Assembly (NCBI GenBank): GCA_944472155.2
Contig: OX235272.1
Span: forward strand, 728,354 to 792,353
DNA: 64,000 bases
Source of the DNA: Trichobilharzia szidati
Taxonomy: Eukaryota; Platyhelminthes; Trematoda; Strigeidida; Schistosomatidae
Direction: 5' to 3'
Of this stretch, positions 9,801 to 19,500 are shown in pieces (the first letter of the stretch is position 1; every line of letters begins with the position of its first letter). The translations under genes and the position numbers were made by a program. A model generated the notes under the pieces. That model searched no databases and was not told the DNA's origin. It saw only the letters and a list, made by a program, of their open reading frames with translations.

Positions 9801-11323
9801 GTAGTTGTGGGATAGATGATATACCATCTATCATATACAAAAACGGTGGCTCGAGTACGATAGTACTATTACTTAGAATATTCACCCTCTCACTAGTGAC
9901 TGGGACCTACCCTGAAACTTGGAAAAACACGCATATACTACCTAAGCGTAAAGGAGGGGCCAAAACTAGTGCATGTAATTATAGGTCTACCAATATAACA
10001 CCTGTCATATCAAGGATCATGGAGGAAGTAATCAAAGACCAAATGTCAGACTTTCTAAAACACAAACTCATCAACCAGTCGCAACACGGATTTCTTAAAA
10101 ATATATCATGTGTGACCTGTCACATAGACTTTCTCAATGAAGTTACACGAAGTAGGGATAACAGACAACTAGTAATTATCCTCTATTTCGATATCAGGAA
10201 AGCCTTCGACAGAGTCCCACATAGTCTGTTAGTCAGCAGGCTATGCTCACTAGGGATACGCAACCCCCTCCACAACTGGATAAAATCATTTCTCAGTGAC
10301 AGAAATCAGACAACAAAAATTGGCTCGATGACCTCCAGGCCTAGGCCGATTAGCGGTGGTGTCATCCAGGGGAGTGTATTGGGCCCCCTCCTTTTCATTA
10401 TATACATAAACAGTATATGTGAGTGCTTTAGTATAGGCAAGCCAATGCTGTATGCAGATGACTTAAAGGTGATATATACCTGCACAAACACAGATATCGG
10501 TACAACTATGAACTCCATACATGAAGAATTAACAAAAATGGATATATGGTGTGACACCTGGAGACTTGAGTTTAATGTTGAAAAGTGTGGCTGGCTCTGC
10601 ATAGGCTGTCCTAACCTAGAACTCGACCTAGCAATTCAGGGCCACAAAATCCCTAGACTCAAATCTGTGTTAGATCTAGGACTGACATATTCACACAATC
10701 TATCATTTTCTGAACATATCTCGAAACAAGTATCGAAATCACGCAGGCTTATTGGTTTCCTACTCAGGAACTTCTACAGAAATGAATCCAGAATACTACT
10801 GTACAAGATTTGTGTGCGCCCACTCCTAGACTATTGTTCATTCATATTTAGTAATATACGCATAGAAGACAAACTAAAAGTGGAAGGAGTACAGAGGTAC
10901 TTCACGCTGAAAGTAATCGGAACCGAAAACGGCACAAACTACTCTACCAGATGTGAAATTCTAGGACTAGAAACATTATGGTTAAGACGACTGCGACTAA
11001 ATCTGCTACTCTTCTATAAACTACTTAACCACATAGTGTATACCCCTACTAATTGTACTCGGTTTTCAGAAGACACTGGATATAACCTTAGACACACTAA
11101 AGGTACGGTGGCTATAGAACAATGTAAAACAGCCACCAGGCAAAATTTTTTCATGATTAGGTATGCCCAAATATGGAACAAACTACCTGAGGAAATGCGA
11201 CTAGCAAGCTCACTGGTGTCCTTTGAAAAAGCTCTTAATGACACACTAAGTGGGTTTGTAAGTGATACCAGTGCTAATTCCCATGTAAGAGCTTCAGAAA
11301 TTATGGGCCCATTTAATGTATGA
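6755..11323 (+). CDS. CR1-like polyprotein: N-terminal region, AP-type endonuclease, reverse transcriptase
   Basis: One uninterrupted frame. Residues 1-70 look like a coiled coil (IINDMQLQINDLRTKLNLL); residues about 100-570 are polar and low in recognisable motifs. An AP-type endonuclease spans about 579-790 (LLNARSLLNKI, VTETWL, VICGDFNLPGVNW, LDNSDHNIL). The reverse transcriptase spans about 1005-1270 (DIRKAFDRVPHS, GGVIQGSVLGPLLF, YADDLK near 1233), followed by a C-terminal region ending SEIMGPFNV. The endonuclease nicks target DNA and the RT copies RNA at the nick. CR1 elements commonly carry a separate ORF1; here the ORF1-like region seems fused to ORF2. Position 1078 or so reads NYRSTN where sister copies have NYRPIN, a change in a conserved motif. 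No zinc knuckle is seen. Confidence 0.88.
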   Translation: MEDILSAKAEITNLVSIINDMQLQINDLRTKLNLLDPVPETISHLKKELGDLTFLKLFKLKTKPTDAEMEHAKELENAMDYLSSEVVKRLASKQNAIVYNIPDNEPIKSVQHSLLRAANLLSTPCQCIRLNKKELNRTCPTLFRFDSCIIAEQFRKSGDSLASTMKFKNVKIVLDKTPNQRQVAKNTLDTKTIIPQIMNSISAEVSKDTEAQSDTCIVLGEQATREGEGKPKRGSNTGMSLEVRENTPRKAADPAHEVDIDASATDNLQISADNTAPRAKQDNLTVKAEKKSPKTRVSPQASTYLPCDKPNKQHVSLKKSYARITAGPIKETEHEIGSALRRTKSSRQTVNDRLHEVKTNSKNSTIHTKSHSSRHARGAELIKQQIETHNFRNNPGCNMPIGSYNLRTGPRINNQNTWATRPDTTRYHMDGNTYSNPRSSYVEPHRHNGYRLTHRPSMYMHEMSPQMYNCERLGTHYPQNNLETGHFGPVNNNLNSETDYLMSRNDSRYPRNEARNQYMQQDYFRLQQTIAPLAAVCSGNSRHADNVSSENPSEHNIDNQELGIVTRKPTNYPPNRTGFLKIMLLNARSLLNKITFLRILVYMERPTLILVTETWLTNDIPDTKLIIDNYDIHRNDRVDKRGGGCLIYASKSTDPKTFTNLIIDKLPQSRWISIHTNENKILVGCIYRAPSSPKTTDTVIAEILEHVPTLEFDYKVICGDFNLPGVNWDTCDGPRIYDELLEAIDVGGWKQCVRLPTRHDNILDLVICHKIEPISIEVGEKLDNSDHNILYCTLPLQLITKHTPKNSPVHYQYREYRNADWEFLPTLLRSSDWDEYFTSDNLEVTLDTFYKTVSSLRDTIAPLKSALRTPTLFIDRKTRLKLRKLKRKFYLYKEFTALHQIHETFKILQQRHKMKAQLEENEALGGTSKTQELCKILQKRLNKGKENNVGHLEHKGIIYDDPQIICELLNQWFSNNTKAHPSPILDITCKNNYELGEINFNIQNIASAVKTLKANGSCGIDDIPSIIYKNGGSSTIVLLLRIFTLSLVTGTYPETWKNTHILPKRKGGAKTSACNYRSTNITPVISRIMEEVIKDQMSDFLKHKLINQSQHGFLKNISCVTCHIDFLNEVTRSRDNRQLVIILYFDIRKAFDRVPHSLLVSRLCSLGIRNPLHNWIKSFLSDRNQTTKIGSMTSRPRPISGGVIQGSVLGPLLFIIYINSICECFSIGKPMLYADDLKVIYTCTNTDIGTTMNSIHEELTKMDIWCDTWRLEFNVEKCGWLCIGCPNLELDLAIQGHKIPRLKSVLDLGLTYSHNLSFSEHISKQVSKSRRLIGFLLRNFYRNESRILLYKICVRPLLDYCSFIFSNIRIEDKLKVEGVQRYFTLKVIGTENGTNYSTRCEILGLETLWLRRLRLNLLLFYKLLNHIVYTPTNCTRFSEDTGYNLRHTKGTVAIEQCKTATRQNFFMIRYAQIWNKLPEEMRLASSLVSFEKALNDTLSGFVSDTSANSHVRASEIMGPFNV

Positions 11324-12255
11324 ACTTAGAGACTACACCTGTTGTTTCTTTTGCATTTACCTATAATTTCAGGCAAAAAAGCAGCAGTCATGAAAATAAC
11401 ACCCATACAAATAAGAGTCGATCGAATTATGTCTACCTGATACAAAGCCTGAACCATAATCAACATACGAATGGAATATGAGAAAACAAGGTCGAGACTT
11501 ACCACAACAACACATGGAAGGATATAAGTTACTTGGACATCATTTATAATCCACCAACTGGTCTCCTTTCCAAAAAGAATTCGGCGATATTTTATCCACA
11601 GTTATGAGCAAATACATAAATCCACAGTTCCCGTTGTATACACTCAGTGGAGATTGCAGCCAACAAAGTAATGCATTTAAAGCATATGCACACTTCCCAT
11701 AATCACGGCGACACCGCAGAATATACCAAATTCGTAAAGTAATCAAACCCAACACGTGATGTAATTAACTGAATCCGAAAGGCAAACAAGTTGTAGTACG
11801 TATTTGAATATTCATCCATATGTCGATCATGATGAAAAATCCAAATCACTACCTATACAGCGTCAATAAATCTGGATATCTATGAAATGACGAAAATATG
11901 CTGATAGCTGCATCTCAGATCCCAATGACTCATTCGATAGCAAAATTCTGCTCCTGCATGCCTCTTTCGACATTTTTGTATGGATTGGTTCGCAGTTACT
12001 CAGGTTCCAGACCGGAAAGAATAAAAAATTCACCAGTTGCTGAATTATGATTACTTCTCTGCATGTTTAACTGGATACTTACTGCTGTGGTGAGCCTTTT
12101 GCAGTTTATATTGCTTAAAACATCGTTTACGGTAAACTAAGTAACGCTTAATAAGCCATTTTTATACTTTTGTGACTAGCCTGTAAAAATGGCATGCATT
12201 TTCATGTAAATTTATGTTCATATGAAAATATGAAATTATTATAAATTATTATTAT

Positions 12256-12530
12256 CGACCGGATGTAACGCAACACTCAGTTGTTTCGCTCATGTTCAAC
12301 AAATTCAAACAATAATTGTGCCTAGGATTATGCCATATAAACTGTTTTAACTTATGCAGAGTGTACTTACGGTCAATATTTCATTATCTTCCCTTGTATA
12401 TATATTTTGTGTTGGTGAAAAATTTTAAACATGTTTACTCCATGTGTGTATTATTATGATATTGATGATGCCTGTCAACTGGAGTCCCTCATGTGCATAA
12501 AGTGAGAATATATTATTGTAAGACGCATTT
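12256..12530 (+). repeat. CR1-like 3' tail fragment
   Basis: Non-coding sequence that ends in GATGATGCCTGTCAACTGG, then GTCCCTCATGTG and GAGAATATATTATTG, the terminal signature of the CR1-like family at 3390-5630. It starts directly behind the ATT-rich tail of the full-length element, so it looks like a short 5'-truncated insertion into that tail. Confidence 0.6.
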
Positions 12531-12948
12531 TATTGTTTTATGAGGGAATTGACCTCAAGCTTTATTTATTTTCCCAAGTATATGTAATCCATCCAACGCA
12601 TACTTGGGTTTATTTGTTAATGAGAAGTCAATATCTCTATATTTCTTGGTGTGTTCCATTGAATCACCAGTTATCCGATTTTCTCCACAAACTAAAGATA
12701 AAATGACAACAACCATGTTATTTAAGCGTAAATCATGTAATTTAAATATGTAACTTAAATAATTCTTATACATTCCTATACAACTTGTGTGTCCTGTATC
12801 TGTATGAATAAATATGTACCCTATTATATTATCATTACTAACTGTACTTACTAATCGTACGTGTAATTTATCGAATTGATGATGCCTGTAAACTGGCGTC
12901 CCTCATGTAAAGAAAAATGAGAATATACTATTATTATTATTATGCGAA
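12531..12948 (+). repeat. Second stacked CR1-like 3' UTR fragment
   Basis: It begins with TTGACCTCAAGCTTTATTTA and GTTAATGAGAAGTCAATA, homologous to the 3' UTR at 14695 onward, and ends with GATGATGCCTGTAAACTGGC and an (ATT)n run at 12931-12942. RTE sequence resumes immediately after it (GAGATGAAAACG). Confidence 0.65.
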
Positions 12949-13224
12949 CAGGAGATGAAAACGTTTCATCAGGCTTGGAGCCAGGTGAAGACTCTAGCTG
13001 AGAACCGAACACAATGGAGACACACGGCTGAAGCCCATATTTACATTTGACGGTAGGGAATTCCAGGGACAGCAAACCCACAGTGAAAAGATGTGGGAGT
13101 GCACCTGGGTCCTTGCCCTCTGTTGAGCTTTCCTTCTACGATTTCCACGAGGAGGCCTACACCTACTCAACGGCAGAACACCTTTGTTTGGGTGATTCTG
13201 GTCATTTGTTATATTGTAGGCAGT
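12949..13224 (+). mobile_element. RTE retrotransposon 3' end, part B of the split copy
   Basis: It continues the RTE fragment that stopped at 6535: GAGATGAAAACG, then TTGGAGCCAGGTGAAGACTC and the terminal TQWRHTAEA coding region, followed by a 3' UTR. The stretch 12955-13196 is an inverted match to 16745-16538 plus 15075-15058, which is the 3' end of the minus-strand RTE copy. That 3' UTR is not found behind the RTE at 48704-52130, so this is a separate RTE subfamily. Confidence 0.7.
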
Positions 13225-13846
13225 AATTAAATCCCCCTAAGACGACGGTGGCTAACTGTGAATAGGCCTAATCTCTTTAGACTTTCATCATATGGTTTGT
13301 TTCGGAGACCAACCACTCCTATTGTTGCCCATCGTTGGACTCTTTCCAAGAGGTTGGCGTCTCTTATAAGCAGTGGGGGTGCAATAATATTATGCACTTC
13401 AAGGTGTGGTCTGACGTGTATTTTGTACAACCTTAGAAACAGCTCGGGAGTGAGTGCAACTAATTGTCTATGTGTAAAGTGTATGACTGCATATGCCCTC
13501 GCTACATCCCCCGTGTAATTTGCGCTTGTGTATCTTTTCCGTTAGAACTAGACCTAAGGCGCTCTCTGACGTTGTGCAGGACAATCTTTCATCGTACAAG
13601 GTGTAACTTGCATTCTACAGTCTGCAGGTGTGTAATTTCACTACTGTGCACTTTTGCAGTTTGAAAGTCATGCCACTGGCCACCACCCTGTCTTCCAGAA
13701 GCTTCAGATCTACCTGCTGCCTGCCTAAGTCCTCCAGACACATTATCGCTCTCCATATCTTTACGTCGTCAGCGTATGGAAGAGTCGGGCAGCTTAGACA
13801 GCATGGTAGATCATTGATAAAAATCAAAACCATCAGTGGTCCTAGT
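13225..13846 (-). pseudogene. Non-LTR RT fragment of a further family, frameshifted
   Basis: Minus-strand fragments encode LGPLMVLIFINDLP, the catalytic PYADDVKIWRAI (about 13760-13790) and, in another frame toward 13227, IHVRPHLE, LLERVQRWAT and a C-terminus rich in Leu/Arg (RLGLFTVSHRRLRG). This is the RT palm-to-thumb part of a non-LTR retrotransposon distinct from the FADDLK/YADDLK CR1-like copies nearby. At least one frameshift separates the pieces. Its upstream part is missing where an LTR fragment begins at 13847. Confidence 0.75.
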
Positions 13847-14045
13847 GTAACAACAGAAGACAAGGGCCAGGCAACAGATCAGTTTTATTACGAAAACCAA
13901 CAGGTATTTATATGTATTTTACGTACATTAATAAGGCTCTGCCCGCAGAAAGAAGGCGGTCTTCTGATTGGTTGTTTGCAAACAAACGCAGTCTTCTGCT
14001 TTCTCGTTTTCGATATTTCTCGGAAATGCGAGCCACTTGTCTGCG
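13847..14045 (+). repeat. Fragment of a gypsy-type LTR
   Basis: It begins TGTAACAACAGAAGACAAG and runs through GGCAACAGATCA, TTTTACGTACATTA and CTTCTGATTGGTTGTTT. A homologous block starts TGTAACGACAGAAGG at 30773. A TGTAAC start that cuts cleanly into an unrelated RT fragment fits an LTR 5' end. The right side is truncated by a CR1-like tail. No second LTR or internal region is attached. Confidence 0.5.
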
Positions 14046-14108
14046 AATCATATGATGCCTGATAAACTGGCGTCCCTCATGTAAAGAAAAATGAGAATAT
14101 ATTATTAT
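14046..14108 (+). repeat. Short CR1-like terminal tail
   Basis: Only the last 60 bases of a CR1-like copy are present: GATGCCTGATAAACTGGCG, CCCTCATGTAAAG and GAGAATATATTATTATTA. The next CR1-like copy starts directly in this ATT repeat. Confidence 0.65.
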
Positions 14109-15056
14109 TAAACGATAGTAGTTCTAGTTCCTATCTGAGAGCCTCCGAAATTATAGGTCCATTTAATGTATAAGCTTAAATACTACACCTGTTGTTTTTG
14201 CCTATATTTATAATTCTAGATAAAACATTAACGGTTAACATACGTATCCTCAAACAGACAAAAAATCTCGTTTGTAAAACTACTACCCAACACAATAAGT
14301 GGAATAAAATGGACATAAACCGACAACATGAAAAAGGTGTAACTAACCACAACATCACAAGGACAGATGTACGCTCGTTGGGCACCATATATCCCTCACC
14401 AACTGCAACCCACCTTTCCTTAGATAATGTGGTGAACTTATACCCATAATGTTGCTGAGCAGTTAATATTCTCAACTCCTGTCGGAACAGCTGAATTTCG
14501 TAAACGCTCCTCACGCTAAGAAAATACCCACAAGCAGTAGAAATCCAATAATTAATGCGTCTGAAGCTTATATATATTTACTCCCAACAATGACATTTCA
14601 GATGAAATGAGATAAACATATCACTGATTTCAAAATAACACATCAATGAACTATAATTCAAGGACTCTGCACACAACAAAGTTATGTATGAATATTGACT
14701 TCAAGCTTTATTTTTTTCCCAGGCACTTATAATCCATCCACCAAAGACCCGGTTTTTTTGTTAATGCGAAGACAATACTCCTGTATTTCCTGTTGTGTTG
14801 CACTCACTGACAATCTAGCAGATTTTTCTAACTGCACAGAAATGATTGTATATAAGTGAAAAGGCTGTTTTATACTACTGGGGTTAACATTTATCAAGTG
14901 TATGTTTAATCTCCAGCGAACTTGTAAAGCATATCCTGCTACTGCCTGTAAATTGTGATTGAATTATGTGGTTCTATTTCTGTAACAATCTGATGATGCC
15001 TGTAAACTGGCGCCCCTCATGTATTGTACTATGAGAATAAATTCATTTATTTAAAA
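14109..15056 (+). mobile_element. Severely 5'-truncated CR1-like copy (3' UTR plus last codons)
   Basis: The copy begins inside the last codons of the RT frame (reading SYLRASEIIGPFNV on the plus strand), has a stop near 14170 and then a 3' UTR of about 0.88 kb. It ends with GATGATGCCTGTAAACTGGC and an ATAAATTCATTTATTTA terminal repeat. It is a close inverted match to 3390-4350, differing by scattered substitutions. The open frame at 14192-14449 lies in the 3' UTR and is also open in the other copy, but has no known motif. Confidence 0.8.
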
Positions 15057-15167
15057 GGTGTTCTGCCGTTGATATAAGTATAAAACTTGGGCACTGTGGT
15101 AGAGTATAATTCCATAATGGATAAGATTTTATTTTGATAAATCACACAGTGTAGTACAGTTATATTA

Positions 15168-15212
15168 ACTGATGACGTTTCGAGCACAAACTATTGCTCA
15201 TAATCATATCAA
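15168..15212 (-). ncRNA. Decayed hammerhead-like motif in PLE tail
   Basis: On the minus strand a stem GAGCA...TGCTC is followed directly by GAAACGTC, the order expected for stem II and the GAAA core of a hammerhead ribozyme. The upstream CUGANGA core is not intact (ATGATTAT). PLE terminal repeats are known to carry hammerhead motifs. Self-cleavage is unlikely in this copy. Confidence 0.4.
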
Positions 15213-15431
15213 GTTACTCACACAACTTCTTTCCTTCATTTATATACATGTGTGGAATTGACTAGATATTGAAATAAAATTCAATATGAGATAATGTACA
15301 TTCAGAAATAATAGTACGAGTGTTATTAATCCATTGCAATTAGACGGGAATGACGACGAGTGTTTTTATAGTCATAATAAGTTGATTGTTAGAATGTGTT
15401 GATATGTTTGAATGGAAATAGAATTTTAAGA

Positions 15432-16511
15432 CTATTTATCATCTTCTTCTGATTTGACTGGCGGTAATAATATCTTCCATATTTCTGGTATTTGCATTGA
15501 GTCACTTCTGTTGCATGTGTTGGGAGTAGACTCGATGAATAAGGATTCCGTAATCAACCTCTCTTTCCACCTACCTATATTACGTTTTAGAATTTTAACC
15601 CTATCCCACCCTATTGTGTGGTTGTTTGTTATTGCGTGAAGTGCAATAGCTGAGCTTTTTTCTAAATTACTTATCTTTTCAGGGTCAATCATTTTCCCTT
15701 TAGCTAAATTCTTATGTTCTGATAATCTGACTATCCCTGACCTACTAGTTTGACCTATGTAGTTGACTTCACAGTCGTTGCAAGGTATTTTGTAAATTAT
15801 ATTATTTTGTTTAATTGGGTCCAACGGGTCCTTTAACCTACAAAGTTTGTCTCTGAGTGAGTTTGTTGGTTTGAATGCCACCCTAATTCCTGCTTTATTG
15901 AGAATCCTACGTAGGGCCTCAGATGTCCCCTCCTTATATGGTATAACAGTAGAAGACTTATATTCTCTCTTATTTATGTTATTACTACTAGTTACACAAT
16001 TATTTTTATTTTGTTTTTGGCCTTTACAGATCTTCTTAATGAATTTTATAGGATAGTTATTCAACACCAACGCTTCTTCTATCTGTTTTATTTCGTCATT
16101 TAGGTCCTTTTTTGTGCTACTTAGAGCTATGGCTCGGTTTGTCAGACACTTAACCAAGCCTGCCTTAACAGTTAAGGGATGAGACGAATTAAAGTCTAAA
16201 TATCTATTAGAATGCGTTGGTTTTCTATAAACACTAGTGTGTAGTTTGCCTTCTTCTATTCGTTTTATCTTACAATCTAACATGGTTAATTCTCCTTGTT
16301 CATTTTCTGATTCAAATGTGAATTTTATTCCTTCTACTTGTGAGTTTATATGTGTTAAGAAGCTAGAGATATGTTCTGTTTTTAACACTGTGAATGTGTC
16401 ATCTACATATCTCCACCATATTTTTGGCCTAGGATTAAATGTATTGAGAGCACTATTTTCCCAGCTGTCCATAAAGATGTCTGCTACAATAGGGGATATT
16501 GGTGATCCCAT
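15432..16511 (-). CDS. PLE reverse transcriptase with GIY-YIG endonuclease, partial
   Basis: A 359-codon open frame starting in the RT at MGSPISPIVADIFM. The catalytic RYVDDTF lies near residue 35-41, followed by MLDCKIKR and SVYRKPTHSNRYLDF. The C-terminal half holds a GIY-YIG nuclease domain (IIYKIPCNDCEVNYIGQTSR near residues 239-258), an EH-containing helix (VRLSEHKN) and SAIALHAI. In PLEs the GIY-YIG domain nicks DNA to prime reverse transcription. About the first half of the usual PLE protein, with the RT fingers, is missing. No stop interrupts what remains. Confidence 0.88.
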   Translation of the reverse strand: MGSPISPIVADIFMDSWENSALNTFNPRPKIWWRYVDDTFTVLKTEHISSFLTHINSQVEGIKFTFESENEQGELTMLDCKIKRIEEGKLHTSVYRKPTHSNRYLDFNSSHPLTVKAGLVKCLTNRAIALSSTKKDLNDEIKQIEEALVLNNYPIKFIKKICKGQKQNKNNCVTSSNNINKREYKSSTVIPYKEGTSEALRRILNKAGIRVAFKPTNSLRDKLCRLKDPLDPIKQNNIIYKIPCNDCEVNYIGQTSRSGIVRLSEHKNLAKGKMIDPEKISNLEKSSAIALHAITNNHTIGWDRVKILKRNIGRWKERLITESLFIESTPNTCNRSDSMQIPEIWKILLPPVKSEEDDK

Positions 16512-16530
16512 TGCTACACCTTCTGTTTGT

Positions 16531-19500
16531 CTATATATGTGTAGGCCTCCTCGTGGAAATCGTAGAAGTAAAGCTCAACAGAGGGCAAGGACCCAGGTGC
16601 ACTCCCACATCTTTTCACTGCGGGTTTGCTGTCCCTGGAATTCCCTACCGTCAAATGTAGCTATGGGCTTCAGCCATGTGTCTCCACTGCGTTCGGTTTT
16701 CTGCTAGAGTCTTCACCTGGCTCCAAGTCTGCCCACACGTTTTCATCTCCTCTTCACTTGACCTCCGCCAAGTCACCCTTGGACTTCCACTTCCCTTTTG
16801 GGTTCCACTAGAGCAATGGCTTGTCTAGTGATGTCACTTGATGGTTTCTTCAGAGTATGACAAATCCATCTCCATTTCCTTCTGCATATTGGTTTCACAA
16901 TCGGTTCCTGGTTGGTTCGCTCCCAGAGATCCCTGTTGCTGATCTTTTCTGGCCATCTGATCTTCGGTATTGAGCGAAGACAACTGTTAATGAAGGTCTG
17001 TAGTTTGTTTGAGATGCTCTTTATGACGCGCAGTGCAAGTCTCTGATCCATATAGTAGCACTGACTTCACATTGGAGTTGAAAATCCGGATCTTATTTTT
17101 GATGCGGAGTGCTGTTGACCTCCACACATACTTGAGAGTGGTGAAAGCTTGTCTTGCTTTTCTGATTCTTGCTTTGATATCCTCGTCAGTTCGGCCTGTA
17201 GTTGAAACGATTCTCCACAGGTAGGTTAAAGAGGTTGTTTCTTTCAGGTTCCTCCCATTTATGCTGATCATTGTGTGTTGTTGTTGTTCTTGCTCAGGAG
17301 TCTTCATTACCTCTGTTTTCTCTATATTCACCTGAAGTCCTGTCTTTGATGATTCTTCTGTCAACTTGTTGCTTTTGGCTTGCATATCTTCCAGTTTGTG
17401 GGAAATCTTACATATATCGTCGTCGAAGTCCAGATCCTCCAGGTTTTTTGTGCGAGTCCATTTTATGCCTGTTTCCTCATTGCCCGCTGCTTATCGCATT
17501 ATCCAGTCTACTGCAATCAGGAAAATCATTGGCGATAGTAGGCAGCCAGCCAGCCTTGTCTTAATCCTCTCCTCACTTCGAAGGATTGCGTAAGTTTCCC
17601 GTTGTGGATTGCTTGGCATGCAACATTGTCGTACAGCTGTCGGATGAGATGTATAATGGTTGGTGGCACCTTGTAGTAGCGAAGTAGCTTCCGAATCACC
17701 TCTCGATCAACATTGTCAAAGGCCTATCCAAAGTCGATGAAGTTTAGATAGAGAGGTGACTGCCATTCCCAAATTTGTTCAATGACGAACCGTAATGTGG
17801 CAATCTGATCAATGCACGACTAGCTTCTCCTGAATCCAGCCTGTTCCGGTAGAATTTCTTCAACCAGGGCATGTTTGATTCTCTTCAGGATGATACGGCT
17901 TAGTATTTTGCTTTGGATGGACAGGAGCATAATTCCACGCCAGTTCTTGCATTGACTTAAGTCTCCTCTCTTTGGTAGTTTGAATAAGTAGCCTTTCTTC
18001 CAATCCTCGGGTACTTTGCCTTCTTTCCACACCTTCTCCAGTAGTGGCGTCATCAAGTCCGCTGTTGTCTGTGGGTCCATTTTCAATACTTTTGCTGGGA
18101 TTCCGTCTGGTCCTGCTGCTTTTCCAGCTTTTAGCATCTTGATTGCCTTCAGGACTTCTGATTTCGTCGGGGGGTTGGTGTTCACTGGTAGCTCTGTCTC
18201 CGTCGTTGGTATTGTTGGGCGCGTTGTAGGTTGTGGTCGATTTAGGAGTCTTTTGAAGTGTTCAGCCCAGCGTTTCCTTTGCTCCACTTCTTTGGTGATT
18301 GACTTTCAATTGTCATCCTTCAGCGGCTTAATTTGTGCCAAACGTTTGCCCGATAGGTACCTAGTTGTTTGGTAGACTGTAACGAGGTATCCTTTGCCTG
18401 CAGCTTGTTCTGCTTCACTTGCCATGGCTTCATAATATTTCCTTTTGTCTTCCCTGGCACTCTTCTTCACTCTTTTGTTCAGTGTCTTGTAGCTTGCCTT
18501 CAAATCCTGTTTTTGTTGCTCGTAGGCACACTGGAGAATTTCTTGTTTCACCATCCATCTCTCTTCTATCAGTCTCCCAGTGTCCGTAATGAGCAACTGT
18601 TTGTCCTGTCTCTTCTTTCTGCCTAGAACTTCCATGCAGGTTTGACTCCACACTGTTTTCAAGTTGTTCCACTGCTTTTCGACGCTGACCTCTTCGCTAG
18701 TGTTGATTTGTCCTTTATGCTTGCAGTGAAGATGTCCTTTGTGTCCTGGTCCTTCAGTTTTTGAGTGTTGAACTTGGCTTGTGGTCTATCTGCAGCTCCT
18801 GTTTCTCTGAAAGCTTTCGATTTGACTTGGATTACCCCTTGTATGAGACAGTGGTCTGAGCCAACGTCTGCTCCTCTTCTTACTCCTGTGTCCAGCAGGC
18901 TGCGCCTCCACTTCCTTGAGATTGAGATGAAGTCAATTTGGTTTTCGGTTCGCCCATCTGGTGACACCCATGTAGCTTTGTGGATATCCTTGTGTTTGTA
19001 TACGCTGCCACCAATCACTAGTTCATTGAAGGCGCAGAAGTCGGCGAAGAGTTTTCCATTTTCATTCATTTCTCCGAGAGCTTCTCTACCCATGATGAGT
19101 TCCCTTCCTGTGTTGTCTGATCCCAGTTTGGCTTTCATGTCTCCCATTAGTATTTTAATGTCGCCGACTGGAGTATTGTCCATTGTTGCCTGTAGTTGTC
19201 TGTAAATCTCTTCTTTCTTTTCGAGGTCTGCGTTGTTTGTCGGTGCATAGCATTGTATAACTGATACTTTCCTTTTTTGGAGTTGATGCTGGCGGTCATT
19301 ATCCTGGGCGAGATCGCCTCCCATTGCATGAGGGCCTTCGTTGCCGTTGGTGACATCATGATAGCCACGTCCTCGGTGTGCGAGTGGTTATCTTCTGGGT
19401 GACCGGAGTAGATCACTGACTCACCCGCTGACAATTTGATGAGTCCATTCCCGTTCCATCGGCTTTCACATATCCCCAGTACTTGAATTCCGTATCTTTT

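Larger units (their letters stand above)
6536..12255 (+). mobile_element. Full-length CR1-like non-LTR retrotransposon
   Basis: A long element with a 5' leader from about 6536, one coding frame of 1,523 codons (6755-11323) and a 3' UTR of about 0.9 kb ending in TGCCTGTAAAAATGGCATGC followed by an ATT-rich tail near 12255. It sits inside an RTE fragment (6118-6535 and 12949-13224), which dates it as younger than that RTE copy. Two further CR1-like 3' pieces are stacked behind it. The exact 3' boundary is uncertain, because the tails behind it are of related families. Confidence 0.75.
15076..16530 (-). mobile_element. Penelope-like element (PLE), 5'-truncated
   Basis: A minus-strand insertion with RT and GIY-YIG endonuclease coding (15432-16511) and a 3' non-coding tail to about 15076. 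Its insertion point is readable. The sequence 15058-15075 (GGTGTTCTGCCGTTGA) and 16538 onward (GTGTAGGCCTCCTCGTGG) are adjacent, inverted, in the uninterrupted RTE 3' UTR at 13150-13196. The PLE therefore landed in the 3' UTR of the minus-strand RTE copy. Confidence 0.85.

Noticed and set aside
14192..14449. 85-codon frame in a CR1-like 3' UTR, also open at 4013-4297
   Set aside because: Openness in both copies follows from their high DNA identity; there is no evidence of a protein.
18765..19205. Plus-strand open frame of 146 codons (also mirrored at 24116-24556)
   Set aside because: Antisense of the RTE endonuclease; it recurs only because the locus is duplicated.
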